Positions 51,105 through 59,109 are shown, counted from the stretch's first letter. The stretch: 64,000 bases of DNA from Caulobacter sp. 602-1 (GCF_003931565.1 NZ_RRYI01000002.1:682001-746000), one strand, 5' to 3'. Translations and numbers: made by a program. The notes: generated by a model from the letters alone, not told the origin.

Positions 51105-51878
51105 TCAAGGTGGAGCCGGCTTGCCCCGATTGAACGCATAGAGCGGCAGCATCGGCCGCAGGGCCGGACCGATCCAGACCTGCGGCTCGGAGGCGGGCTC
51201 GGCCCCGGTCTCCTTTTCGCGGCGCGCCACGCAGGCCTGGACCCCAGCGCCCAGGGCCGCGAAGTCGTGGGCGCTGGGCGCGGCCGACAGGAAGCAGTCG
51301 TCGAAATAGGGATACTTGTCGTCCACGCCACAGCCGAACGAGGCGCGGTCGGGCCGGGCGGCGGTCAGGATCAGGCGGTTGGTCTTCTGCAACGGCGCAA
51401 CGAAGACGCCCGAAAAACAGGCGGAAATCACCACCACGCTGGGCCGGTTGGGACAGGCGTCGTCCAGCAGGGCGGCCAACAGTTGGGGGCGCAGCATCTG
51501 TCGGCCCAGAATCACGCCTTCCGGACTGCCGTGCGTGCTGATGTAGAACAGACAGCCCGCCGTCGCCGTCGAAGCCCGAGTCTTGAGGGCCTCGTAGACG
51601 GTCCGGGCTTCCGACTTGCCGGGGGTGTCGGCCGGATAGCGCTCGGGGCGCACCGAGAACTGCTGGATCGCCGCCTTGTCGAAGCCCAGATCGACAAGGG
51701 TCTTGGAGACATCGCGGCGGGCGTTGTCGAAGGCTTCGGTCGGGCCGCCGGAGTGGGCGTGAAAGTCGCCGGCCACCACAACCGCGGCCCAGTTGGCGAA
51801 CGGTCCGGCCGCGTAGGCGGACGAGAGCGGCGCGAGCAGGAAAGCCAGAAGTCCGATGACCGCCGCCGTCCCCCGCAT
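51105..51878 (-). CDS. Exported caspase-fold peptidase of the C13 (legumain-like) family
   Basis: 257 residues with a signal peptide (about 1-24, ending AYAA). The clan CD dyad is clear: His116-Gly in FYISTHGSPEGV and Cys154 in VVVISACFSGVFV. AAVVVAGDFHAHSGGPTEAFDNARRDV opens the domain and RASFGCGVDDKYPYFDDCFL follows the Cys. Bacterial C13 proteins are poorly characterised and usually secreted; Asn or Asp cleavage is inferred from eukaryotic relatives. It lies downstream of sspB and the thioesterase on the same strand, 10 bp after the latter. Confidence 0.85.
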   Translation of the reverse strand: MRGTAAVIGLLAFLLAPLSSAYAAGPFANWAAVVVAGDFHAHSGGPTEAFDNARRDVSKTLVDLGFDKAAIQQFSVRPERYPADTPGKSEARTVYEALKTRASTATAGCLFYISTHGSPEGVILGRQMLRPQLLAALLDDACPNRPSVVVISACFSGVFVAPLQKTNRLILTAARPDRASFGCGVDDKYPYFDDCFLSAAPSAHDFAALGAGVQACVARREKETGAEPASEPQVWIGPALRPMLPLYAFNRGKPAPP

Positions 51879-51888
51879 CGCTCACTCC

Positions 51889-52362
51889 CTACTTCTTCTT
51901 GAAGTTGGCGAACGGCGTTGGAATGGCCGTGCCCGTGGACGTGGCCAGCAGGCGTCCCTCGGAGTCGTGGAGCTCGCCTTCCATGAAGCAGACCGTCCGG
52001 CCCCATTTGACCACGCGGCCGACGCCGCGCAACGACCCGGGCATGGCGGGACGCAGGAAGCTGGTCTTCATCTCCAGGGTGGGAACCACGTGGGTCATGC
52101 CCGAAGTGATCATGCCGGCGACCGACATGCACTCGTCGAGCATGGCGCAGACGAAACCGCCCTGGATCTGACCCATCGGGTTGCACAGGAGCTCGGCGCG
52201 CGCCGTGAAACCGACCTCGACCTCGCGATCGGCTTGGCGCACGGCCAAGAGTTCGAAGCCCAGGGTCTGGGATCCGGTGGGCGCGTTCTTGGATGCGCGG
52301 AAGCGCGCGAGGATCGCCTCGTCGCTCAGGGTCTGAGGAGCGTCAGAGGCCACATCGTTCAT
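51889..52362 (-). CDS. PaaI-type hotdog thioesterase
   Basis: 157 residues. The hotdog helix phrase MGQIQGGFVCAMLDECMSVAG carries the catalytic acidic residue region (LDE), and LEMKTSFLRPAMPGSLRGVGRVVKWGRTVCFMEGEL forms the second sheet, as in PaaI/YigI-like acyl-CoA thioesterases. The substrate is unknown. It starts 13 bp after sspB and ends 10 bp before the C13 peptidase gene, indicating one transcript. Confidence 0.87.
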   Translation of the reverse strand: MNDVASDAPQTLSDEAILARFRASKNAPTGSQTLGFELLAVRQADREVEVGFTARAELLCNPMGQIQGGFVCAMLDECMSVAGMITSGMTHVVPTLEMKTSFLRPAMPGSLRGVGRVVKWGRTVCFMEGELHDSEGRLLATSTGTAIPTPFANFKKK

Positions 52363-52375
52363 TTCTTACGGGCGC

Positions 52376-52861
52376 TCATTTTTTCCGGAACTGGTCCAGG
52401 GAGACGATCTTGGGACCTTCCTCGCCGGTCGCGGCGGGGGTCTTGTCTTCGACCTCGGGTTCGGGCTCCGGCTCGTCCTCGATCACCTCGGGGGCGGAGA
52501 ACTGCAGGGCGAACTGCACCGAGGGGTCATAGAAGCGCGTGAGGGCCGCATAGGGGACCGACAGGCGCTTGGGCTGGCCGCCGAATTTCAGGGTCACAGA
52601 GAAGAAGGTCTCGCCCGGCGCGAGGTCCCAATACTGGTGCTGCAGGACGATGGTCATCTCGTCCGGGTACTTGCCCAGCAGGTCCTGCGGGCCCGAGACG
52701 CCGGCCGCCTTGGTCTTGAAGGTGATGTACAGATGGTGCGGCTCGGGCAGGCCGCCGGGCGCGGCCGCCTTCTTCAAGGCCGCCTTGACCACGCCGCGCA
52801 GGGCGTCCTGGGCCATGGCCTCGTATTGCATGAGGTCTTCGGGCGGATTGGTCTGAGACAT
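52376..52861 (-). CDS. sspB: SspB adaptor for ssrA-tagged proteins (alpha-type)
   Basis: 161 residues. The N-terminal domain (MQYEAMAQDALRGVVKAALKK, LYITFKTKAAGVSGPQDLLGKYPDEMTIVLQHQYWDL, LKFGGQPKRLSVPYAALTRFYDP) matches alphaproteobacterial SspB, which binds the ssrA tag. An acidic linker (VIEDEPEPEPEVED) leads to the C-terminal ClpX-binding peptide PKIVSLDQFRKK. Known: SspB hands tagged proteins to ClpXP. The ssrA gene lies about 380 bp upstream on the same strand, with a tandem repeat array between. Confidence 0.93.
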   Translation of the reverse strand: MSQTNPPEDLMQYEAMAQDALRGVVKAALKKAAAPGGLPEPHHLYITFKTKAAGVSGPQDLLGKYPDEMTIVLQHQYWDLAPGETFFSVTLKFGGQPKRLSVPYAALTRFYDPSVQFALQFSAPEVIEDEPEPEPEVEDKTPAATGEEGPKIVSLDQFRKK

Positions 52862-52962
52862 GCCTGGCGTCGGTACTTCGAACTGAGAACGAAGCCGGGA
52901 ACCTAGCGCGTCGGAGGCCCCGCGCAAAGCGGGCGGCTGCGAATTCCGATCAAGCGCAATCG

Positions 52963-53236
52963 ATGTCGTGGAAAGTGGAGGGATTCTGTTGGCAGGCTCC
53001 CCCATTCCTTCTCTGGAATAGAGAGGAGGGAGCCTCGGCGATGTCGTGGAAAGTGGAGGGATTCTGTTGGCAGGCTCCCCCGTTCCTTCTCTGGAATAGA
53101 GAGGAGGGAGTCTCGGCGATGTCGTGGAAAGTGGAGGGATTCTGTTGGCAGGCTCCCCCATTCCTTCTCTGGAATAGAGAGGAGGGAGCGTCGGCGATGT
53201 CGTGGAAAGTGGAGGGATTCTGTTGGCAGGCTCCCT
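52963..53236. repeat. 78-bp tandem repeat array, three and a half copies, between ssrA and sspB
   Basis: Copies begin at 52963, 53041, 53119 and 53197 with exact 78-bp spacing. The first three differ at only a few positions (for example CCCCCATTCC versus CCCCCGTTCC). Each copy contains an imperfect hairpin, TTCTCT paired with AGAGGA around GGAATAG. The fourth copy stops after about 40 bp, where it meets the ssrA 3' end near 53236. Because 78 is a multiple of three, both strands stay open in one frame; I treat that as an artefact. Confidence 0.9.
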
Positions 53237-53239
53237 CCG

Positions 53240-53535
53240 GGCCCCGCCTAGGGATCTGAACCCCTAGGACTTAAGAGGCGAATTCACCTGCACCGCATTA
53301 CGCGGCGACGGCGAACTCTTCAGCGAAGTTATCGTTCGCATTTAGAAAAATGACCCGAAACGGTGGATCAAGCCGAGGGAAAGCAGACACCTTTACACGT
53401 CTGTCGATGCTGATCGGCCCCATGCAGTCCCACGATAACTTGGGAGAGATTTGGTGGAGCCGCCGGGAATCGCACCCGGGTCCAGTCCGCTTATTACGTG
53501 CGCGTTTATCCCCATAGTCCGGCCGAAACCGGACA
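53240..53535 (-). ncRNA. ssrA: Two-piece permuted tmRNA
   Basis: Read on the minus strand, the acceptor piece comes first (about 53535-53452). It has a GTCCGG hairpin, GGGTGCGATTCC T-arm and 3' end GGCTCCACCA. A spacer of about 30 nt follows, then the coding piece from 53421, starting GGGGCCGATCAGC. GGGGCCG pairs with CGGCUCC over 7 bp including a G3-U70 wobble, the alanyl-tRNA synthetase identity element. The tag frame (53339-53298) reads ANDNFAEEFAVAA then TAA, with GCG as resume codon. The coding piece ends near the CCTAGG hairpin at about 53240. Known: two-piece tmRNA occurs in Caulobacter. The exact mature ends are estimates. Confidence 0.95.
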
Positions 53536-53540
53536 TTTCC

Positions 53541-53564
53541 AATATAGGGGGTTCGACCCGCCAA
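53541..53564 (-). promoter_or_regulatory. Promoter of ssrA
   Basis: On the minus strand, TTGGCGG (53558-53564) and CCTATATT (53541-53548) are separated by 9 nt and fit the Caulobacter housekeeping pattern except at a few positions. Transcription would start near 53535, just before the acceptor piece. Confidence 0.7.
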
Positions 53565-53583
53565 GGGAAGGGCGGGCGCGGGC

Positions 53584-53823
53584 TCAGGCCGCTCCCAGCT
53601 TCAGACGGCCGTCGATCAACGTGCCGCTGATGACGGCGCCGTGATCCTCGAACAGCTTCAGCCGCTCGCCGACCAGGACGTAGACACCGGTGAAGACGTC
53701 GGGGAAGTCGGCGCGGGTCTCGATGAAGCGGCCGTCGGCGCGCAGTTCCAGCGAGACGTAGCCGTCGGGCGACGTCCAGACGCCGGCGACGGGGATGTGG
53801 GGAACGATGGCGGACATCATCAT
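53584..53823 (-). CDS. Atu4866-like small beta-barrel domain protein
   Basis: About 79 residues. VAGVWTSPDGYVSLELRADGRFIETRADFPDVFTGVYVLVGERLKLFEDHG matches the Atu4866 domain pattern (G-W-T-S-P-D-G-Y, L-R-x-D-G-R). Several ATGs cluster at 53823, 53820 and 53817; GGAG lies 9 nt before 53823, whereas ATG 53838 lacks a site. The domain's role is unknown; it is often near AraC or redox genes. Divergent from the AraC-family gene. Confidence 0.7.
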   Translation of the reverse strand: MMMSAIVPHIPVAGVWTSPDGYVSLELRADGRFIETRADFPDVFTGVYVLVGERLKLFEDHGAVISGTLIDGRLKLGAA

Positions 53824-54161
53824 CGGGCGATGCTCCATGAAGAGGAGGCGGCCGGAGCGGCCGAAACGGTCGGAAGGGCGGAGGTCATGGCGGTCAGCGC
53901 GGCCGTCCCGCCCAGCAGGGCGGCGACGAACCAGCGCGGAGCCGCCACGCCGCGTCGGGGCGTGTAGCGTCGCAAGGCGCACCTGAATTTTGGGGGTTGC
54001 CGCGTTGGGAAGCGGAACGAGGCCGCTATGGCGCACAGGTCCGTCCAGCCGGTAGATCGATGCTCCGGCATGATTGCACGAAAATCCAGAACCGAACGGC
54101 GTCGCGTGACGGAGGATCGTGCAAGGCGTACGAATAGCCTCGCTCGGAAAGGGGAAAATGC
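53824..54161. other. 338-bp divergent intergenic region
   Basis: It separates the Atu4866-like gene from the AraC-family gene. A frame is open on the minus strand through the whole stretch but has no start with an RBS and Arg-rich translation, so I do not call it. It must contain both promoters; no clear operator palindrome was recognised. Confidence 0.5.
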
Positions 54162-55070
54162 ATGAGTACGCGCGAGGCCCTGGCCGCCCTGATTGAACGA
54201 TTCGCGCCGGATGAAGGTCCGGTCGAGACCTGCTGCCCCAGGGTCAATCTCTACCGGGTCCACGCGCCGACGGAGCCCATGCACGCCGTCCACGACCCGT
54301 CCTTCTGCGTGCTGGCTCAGGGGCGCAAGCGCGTGCTGGTCGGCGACGCCGTCCACGAATACGACGACGTGAACTTCTTCCTGTCGTCGATCGACGTGCC
54401 GGTGGCCGGTCAGGTGATCGAGGCCTCGCCCGAGAAGCCCTATCTGGCCTTTCGCATCGTGCTCGACGCCAACCTGATCAGCGAGATGATCATGGAGTGC
54501 GGCCTGGCCGCGCGGCTGGACGCCGCCGCGCCGCTGGTCGGCGGCATGTCGGCCGGGGCGATGACGCCGGCGCTGTTCGACGCCGCCTGCCGGATGGTCG
54601 GCCTGATGGATTGTCCAGAGGACGCCCCGATTCTGGCGCCGCTGATCGAGCGCGAGATGCTCTATCGCCTGCTGACCGGGCCGCAGGGGCCGCGGCTGGC
54701 CCAGATCGCCCGCCGCGACGGCCGCCTGCGCCAGGTCAACCGCGCCATTGGCTGGATCAAGCGCAACTTCGACCAGCCTTTCAGCATCGAAGCCGTGGCC
54801 GACGAGGCGCGGATGAGCGCCTCAGCCCTACACCAGCACTTCAAGGCGGTGACCTCGCTGTCGCCGCTGCAGTACCAGAAGCAGATCCGCCTGCAGGAGG
54901 CCCGCCGCCTGATCCTGGTCCAGCGGCTGGACGCGGCGACGGCCGGCCACACGGTCGGCTATGACAGCCCCTCGCAATTCAGCCGTGAGTACGCCCGCCT
55001 GTTCGGCGCGCCGCCCCTGAGGGACGTGGCGCGCCTGCGGGAGCAGCCGGAGCCGATGGCTGGCGCTTAG
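54162..55070 (+). CDS. AraC-family transcriptional regulator
   Basis: 302 residues. The N-terminal AraC_N cupin-like domain (CCPRVNLYRVHAPTEPMHAVHDPSFCVLAQGRKRV, then YLAFRIVLDANLISEMI) is followed by two HTH modules (FDQPFSIEAVADEARMSASALHQHFKAVTSLSPLQYQKQIRLQEARRL and VGYDSPSQFSREYARLFG). It probably regulates the divergent Atu4866-like gene. AAAGGGG precedes ATG 54162. The inducer is unknown. Confidence 0.9.
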   Translation: MSTREALAALIERFAPDEGPVETCCPRVNLYRVHAPTEPMHAVHDPSFCVLAQGRKRVLVGDAVHEYDDVNFFLSSIDVPVAGQVIEASPEKPYLAFRIVLDANLISEMIMECGLAARLDAAAPLVGGMSAGAMTPALFDAACRMVGLMDCPEDAPILAPLIEREMLYRLLTGPQGPRLAQIARRDGRLRQVNRAIGWIKRNFDQPFSIEAVADEARMSASALHQHFKAVTSLSPLQYQKQIRLQEARRLILVQRLDAATAGHTVGYDSPSQFSREYARLFGAPPLRDVARLREQPEPMAGA

Positions 55071-55113
55071 AGGCAGTATAGATATTCTTGGACTCGCCGG
55101 TAGGATGCATATT

Positions 55114-55135
55114 AGTTCACGTCATGCAGTGAACT
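55114..55135. promoter_or_regulatory. Inverted repeat upstream of aqpZ
   Basis: AGTTCAC (55114-55120) and GTGAACT (55129-55135) flank 8 bp, in an AT-richer stretch 28 bp before ATG 55164. It could be a repressor site or a transcript-leader hairpin. Confidence 0.45.
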
Positions 55136-55163
55136 TTATGAAATTCGATCGGGAGGGCTTGAA

Positions 55164-55823
55164 ATGTCAAAAATTGTTGCCGAATTCATCGGAACATTTG
55201 CTTTGGTTCTATTCGGCTGCGGCGCGGCGGTTCTAGGGGGAGATCACGTCGGGCAGCTGGGCATCGCCCTGGCCTTCGGTTTCGCCATCATCGCCCTGGC
55301 GTATGGCATCGGTCCGGTCTCGGGCTGCCACGTCAATCCGGCGGTCAGTCTCGCGGCGTTCGTCGCGGGTCGAATGGGCGCCAAGGAGATGGTCCTCTAC
55401 TGGATCGCCCAGTTTGTCGGGGCCCTGGCGGGCGCGGCGGTGCTCGCCTGTATCGCGGGAAGCACGACCAATCTGGGCCAGAACGGCTGGGGGGCGGGTT
55501 ATCTCGGGGCCTATCCGCTGCACGCGGCCTTTGTCTTCGAGGTCGTGATGACGGCGCTTTTCGTCATCGTCATTCTCGGCGCGACCGGAGCCGACGCCGC
55601 GCCCGGTTTCGCTGGCCTGGGGATCGGCATCGCCCTGGCGGTGATCCATATCGTCGGCATCCAGGTCACCGGCGTCTCGGTCAATCCGGCCCGCAGTTTC
55701 GGTCCGGCGCTCTTGGCTGGCGGGCAGGCGCTGGCGCAGCTGTGGCTGTTCTTCGTGGCTCCCGCGATCGGGGCGATCCTCGGCGCGCTGCTCTACCGCT
55801 TCAAGATCCTGAAGGTCGGCTGA
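55164..55823 (+). CDS. aqpZ: Aquaporin Z
   Basis: 219 residues with six membrane helices and two NPA loops: GCHVNPAVSLA and GVSVNPARSFG. A His precedes the second loop (VIHIVGIQVTGVSV) and Arg follows it, fitting the narrow water-selective filter (Phe-His-Thr-Arg) rather than glycerol facilitators. It allows rapid water flow across the inner membrane. GGGAGG lies before the start. It overlaps the convergent minus-strand gene by 23 bp. Confidence 0.94.
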   Translation: MSKIVAEFIGTFALVLFGCGAAVLGGDHVGQLGIALAFGFAIIALAYGIGPVSGCHVNPAVSLAAFVAGRMGAKEMVLYWIAQFVGALAGAAVLACIAGSTTNLGQNGWGAGYLGAYPLHAAFVFEVVMTALFVIVILGATGADAAPGFAGLGIGIALAVIHIVGIQVTGVSVNPARSFGPALLAGGQALAQLWLFFVAPAIGAILGALLYRFKILKVG

Positions 55824-56637
55824 CGTCCGCTGGCGGCTCGTCGTCCGGCGGAGGCGGGACGGCGGGCGGCTGGGGCCGGTCGGATGCGTCCGACCTCAAT
55901 CGGCCTCCCGACGCCAGCAGGTCGTCATAGGCCCGCTGCTGGCGCGAGAAGTCGGCGCCTCGGGGCAGGACGGCGTCGAAGCGTGGGTCGCGTCCAACGG
56001 CCGCGCCGATCGCCGCCGATAGGATCCCGGCGATCGAACCGACCTCCGCGTCGTCGCAGGCGCGGCGCAGATGGCGGGCTTGGCCGGGGATGACCAGGGT
56101 CACGTCCCATGAGACGCCGTCGACGCAGACCGCCGACACCGCGCCGCCGCCATAGTCCACGATGACGGCGCGCGGCTGGCTCCAGGCTGGATCGGCGGAG
56201 ACCGCTCTCAGCGCGGCGATCCGGGGCTCGGCCAATTCGGCGTTGATGTCGACCCGTCGGCCGATCTCCGGGGTGCAACAGCCCAGGCCGGCGCGCGCCT
56301 GGACGAAGGCGCGGCCGTCACGGCGCAGAGTCAGGCGGACGACGGCTTGCCGCACATCGCCCGCCGGACGGGCCCAGACCTCAAGGATCAGCTCGCCCTT
56401 GCGCAGCACCTGGCCCTGCAGCGGCTGCAGGCCCCAGAGGCGGTAGAGCAGGGGCTCGACGCCATTGTTGATCGGGGTGGCCTGTTCGGTCTTGCCTAGC
56501 CGGCGGGCGTAGAGCGGATCCTGCTCGGCGGTCGGGCGTCGAACCTCCGGCGACCACCAGGTCGACGGATCGGATGGCGGCGGGGCCTGCTGGATGGCGA
56601 GGGCCAGGCCCGCTATCAGTCCAGTCAGGCCGCTCAT
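55801..56637 (-). CDS. Exported protein of unknown function downstream of ilvBN
   Basis: 278 residues. A short N-terminal signal-like segment (MSGLTGLIAGLALAIQQA) is followed by a polar domain with WWSPEVRRPTAEQDPLYARRLGK, EVWARPAGDVRQAVVRLTLRRDGRAFV and GLGCCTPEIGRRVDI, and a Pro-rich tail. I do not recognise a family. It starts 3 bp after the ilvN stop on the same strand, so it is probably co-transcribed with acetolactate synthase although its role seems unrelated. Confidence 0.7.
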   Translation of the reverse strand: MSGLTGLIAGLALAIQQAPPPSDPSTWWSPEVRRPTAEQDPLYARRLGKTEQATPINNGVEPLLYRLWGLQPLQGQVLRKGELILEVWARPAGDVRQAVVRLTLRRDGRAFVQARAGLGCCTPEIGRRVDINAELAEPRIAALRAVSADPAWSQPRAVIVDYGGGAVSAVCVDGVSWDVTLVIPGQARHLRRACDDAEVGSIAGILSAAIGAAVGRDPRFDAVLPRGADFSRQQRAYDDLLASGGRLRSDASDRPQPPAVPPPPDDEPPADVSRPSGS

Positions 56638-56640
56638 TCG

Positions 56641-57198
56641 CTACATCCCTTCGACGCCCCGCTCGATGGAAAGGACGCCCGTGCGGGAAAGTTCCACCAG
56701 GCCCAGGGGGCGCATCAGGTCCAGGAACTTGTCGATCTTGGACGGCGCGCCCGAAATCTCGAACACGAAGCTCTCCAGCGTGGTGTCGACCGGCTTGGCG
56801 CGGAAGATCTCGGCGATGCGCAGGGCCTCGACGCGATCCGGGCCAGACCCGCGCACCTTGACCAGGGCCAGCTCGCGCTCGACGCCGTTGGGGTCGCGGG
56901 TGACGTCGTGAACGCGGCGGACGTTGACCACCTTGTTCAGCTGGGCCTCGATTTGGTCCAGCACCTGGCGCGTGCCGCGGGTCACCACGGTGATGCGGCT
57001 GGTGTGGGCCTTGCGGTCGGTCTCGGCGACCGTGAGGCTCTCGATGTTGTAGCCCCGCGCGGCGAACAGGCCGACCACGCGGTGCAGCACGCCAGGCTCG
57101 TTGTCGACGAGCAGGGCGAAGGTCGCGGTCTGCTCCGGCTCGCCCGTGGGGCTAAGGTCGTAGGCCGAGGCGGGGGCGGGTTGGGTGTTGCTGGTCAT
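56641..57198 (-). CDS. ilvN: Acetolactate synthase small regulatory subunit
   Basis: 185 residues. An ACT domain (FALLVDNEPGVLHRVVGLFAARGYNIESLTVAETDRKAHTSRITVV) binds valine for feedback inhibition; the C-terminal half (ELALVKVRGSGPDRVEALRIAEIFRAKPVD, FEISGAPSKIDKFLDLMRPLGLVELSRTGVL) activates the large subunit. It lies 26 bp after ilvB. Confidence 0.96.
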   Translation of the reverse strand: MTSNTQPAPASAYDLSPTGEPEQTATFALLVDNEPGVLHRVVGLFAARGYNIESLTVAETDRKAHTSRITVVTRGTRQVLDQIEAQLNKVVNVRRVHDVTRDPNGVERELALVKVRGSGPDRVEALRIAEIFRAKPVDTTLESFVFEISGAPSKIDKFLDLMRPLGLVELSRTGVLSIERGVEGM

Positions 57199-57224
57199 GT
57201 GTCGTTTCTAACCCGTCCCGTACC

Positions 57225-59030
57225 TTAAACCAGCCCCGCGCCGGCCTCGCCGATGACGTTGCCGATATCCTCGACCTCGCCCATGATCATCTCGTTATGG
57301 GCCTTGCCCGAGGGGATCATCGGCAGGCAGTTCTCGTGCTTCTCGACGCGGCAGTCGAAGATCACCGCCTTGTCGCTGTTGATCATCTCCAGGATCTTGC
57401 CGTCCAGCTCGGCCGGATCCGAGCAGCGGATGCCGTGGGCGCCATAGGCCTCGGCCAGCTTCACGAAGTCGGGCAGGCTGTCGGAATAGGAGTGGCTGTA
57501 GCGCTCGCCGTGCAGCAGCTGCTGCCACTGGCGGACCATGCCCATCCACTCATTGTTCAGGATGAAGATCTTGACCGGCAGGTCGAACTGGATCGCGGTC
57601 GACAGCTCCTGGATGCACATCTGGATCGAGGCCTCGCCGGCGATATCGACGACCAGGCTGTTCGGGTGCGCCAGCTGCACGCCCAGGGCGGCGGGCAGGC
57701 CGTAGCCCATGGTGCCCAGGCCGCCGGAGGTCATCCAGCGGTTCGGTTCCTCGAAGCGGAAGAACTGCGCCGCCCACATCTGGTGCTGGCCGACCTCGGT
57801 GGTGATGTAGACGTCCTTGTCCTTGGTCAGCTCGTACAGGCGCTGGATGGCGTACTGCGGCTTGATGACCGTGTCGGACGCCCGGTACTTCAGGCATTCG
57901 CGGGCGCGCCACTGGTCGATCTGGGCCCACCAGTCGGTCAGGGCGACCTTGTTCGGCTGCAGGTTCGCGGCCTTCCAGGCGGCGATCAGGTCTTCCAGCA
58001 CCGAAGCCGCGTCGCCGACGATCGGCAGTTCGACGCGCACGTTCTTGTTGATCGACGACGGATCGATGTCGATGTGGATCTTCTTCGATCCCGGCGAGAA
58101 GGCGTCCAGGCGACCGGTGACGCGGTCGTCGAAGCGAGCGCCGACGCAGATCATGACGTCGCAGTCGTGCATGGCGTTGTTGGCCTCGAACGTGCCGTGC
58201 ATGCCCAGCATGCCCAGCCACGCCGGATCGGCGGCCGGGAAGGCGCCCAGGCCCATCAGGGTCGAGGTGACGGGGGCGCCGGTCAGGGCCTGGAACTCGC
58301 GCAGCGCCTCGCTGGCCCTGGGACCGGCGTTGATCACCCCGCCGCCGGTGTAGAAGATCGGCCGGCGCGCGCCGGCGATCATCTTGACGGCCTCGGCGAC
58401 GCGGCTGGCGTCGGCCTTGGTGCGCGGCGAATAGGCATGGGTCGACTTGATCTCGGTCGGGCCGAAGTACTCGCCCTTGGCGAACTGGACGTCCTTGGGA
58501 ATGTCGATCAGCACTGGGCCCGGACGGCCGGTGGTGGCGATCTTGAAGGCTTCGTGGATGATCTGCGGCAGGTCGCGGACGTCTTTGACCAGGTAGTTGT
58601 GCTTGGTGCACGAGCGCGTCATGCCGACGGTGTCGGCTTCCTGGAAAGCGTCGGTGCCGATCAGGTGCGTGGGAACCTGGCCGGTGATGACGACCATCGG
58701 GATCGAGTCCATCAGGGCGTCCATGATGCCGGTGATGGCGTTGGTCGCGCCGGGGCCCGAGGTGACCAGAACGACGCCCGGCTTGCCCGAGCTGCGGGCG
58801 TAGCCCTCGGCGGCGTGGGTCGCGCCCTGCTCGTGCCGGACCAGGATGTGCTGCAGGCGCGGTTCATGGAACAGCGCGTCATAGATCGGCAGGACCGCGC
58901 CGCCCGGATAGCCGAAGAGAACCTCGACGCCCTGGTCCACGAGGCCGCGAACCACGATCTCGGCGCCGGTCATGGCGCGATCGATGGTGTCGGCGGGAGC
59001 TTGGCTCTCGATGGTTTGATGGGCGGTCAT
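57225..59030 (-). CDS. ilvB: Acetolactate synthase large catalytic subunit
   Basis: A 601-residue ThDP/FAD enzyme that condenses pyruvate to acetolactate. Motifs: LVRHEQGATHAAEGYARSSGK (ThDP-activating Glu), VLVTSGPGATNAITGI, IDIPKDVQ, and the ThDP/Mg segment VDIAGEASIQMCIQEL...FILNNEWMGMVRQWQ. The second Mg-ligand position, normally Asp in GDG or GDA, reads Glu here (GEA). The long leader upstream carries an attenuator and a small leader peptide. ilvN follows. Confidence 0.96.
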   Translation of the reverse strand: MTAHQTIESQAPADTIDRAMTGAEIVVRGLVDQGVEVLFGYPGGAVLPIYDALFHEPRLQHILVRHEQGATHAAEGYARSSGKPGVVLVTSGPGATNAITGIMDALMDSIPMVVITGQVPTHLIGTDAFQEADTVGMTRSCTKHNYLVKDVRDLPQIIHEAFKIATTGRPGPVLIDIPKDVQFAKGEYFGPTEIKSTHAYSPRTKADASRVAEAVKMIAGARRPIFYTGGGVINAGPRASEALREFQALTGAPVTSTLMGLGAFPAADPAWLGMLGMHGTFEANNAMHDCDVMICVGARFDDRVTGRLDAFSPGSKKIHIDIDPSSINKNVRVELPIVGDAASVLEDLIAAWKAANLQPNKVALTDWWAQIDQWRARECLKYRASDTVIKPQYAIQRLYELTKDKDVYITTEVGQHQMWAAQFFRFEEPNRWMTSGGLGTMGYGLPAALGVQLAHPNSLVVDIAGEASIQMCIQELSTAIQFDLPVKIFILNNEWMGMVRQWQQLLHGERYSHSYSDSLPDFVKLAEAYGAHGIRCSDPAELDGKILEMINSDKAVIFDCRVEKHENCLPMIPSGKAHNEMIMGEVEDIGNVIGEAGAGLV

Positions 59031-59080
59031 GGGAGAGGTCCGAGTGGGGAAGGGGCGGGAAACTGAACTGGAGGGAAGCG

Positions 59081-59109
59081 GAAAAGAAAAAAGGTCCCGA
59101 AGGACCTTT
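59081..59109 (-). terminator. Attenuator terminator in the ilvBN leader
   Basis: On the minus strand, stem AAAGGTCC (59109-59102) and GGACCTTT (59097-59090) closes on a C(TTCG)G tetraloop and is followed by a T-rich run (TTTTCTTTTC). It lies about 50 bp before the ilvB start and ends transcription before the gene. An upstream GACCT can pair with AGGTC of the left arm as an antiterminator. Transcription attenuation of ilvBN is known in Caulobacter, as I recall. Confidence 0.88.

Noticed and set aside
52963..53259. Plus-strand frame of 98 codons repeating MSWKVEGFCW
   Set aside because: The 78-bp repeat keeps frames open on both strands; there is no RBS, and the frame runs into the tmRNA 3' end.
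53298..53564. Minus-strand frame of 88 codons ending ANDNFAEEFAVAA
   Set aside because: This is the tmRNA gene; only the last 13 codons are translated, as the tag.
57297..59066. Plus-strand frame of 589 codons opposite ilvB
   Set aside because: Shadow of IlvB; no recognisable domain.
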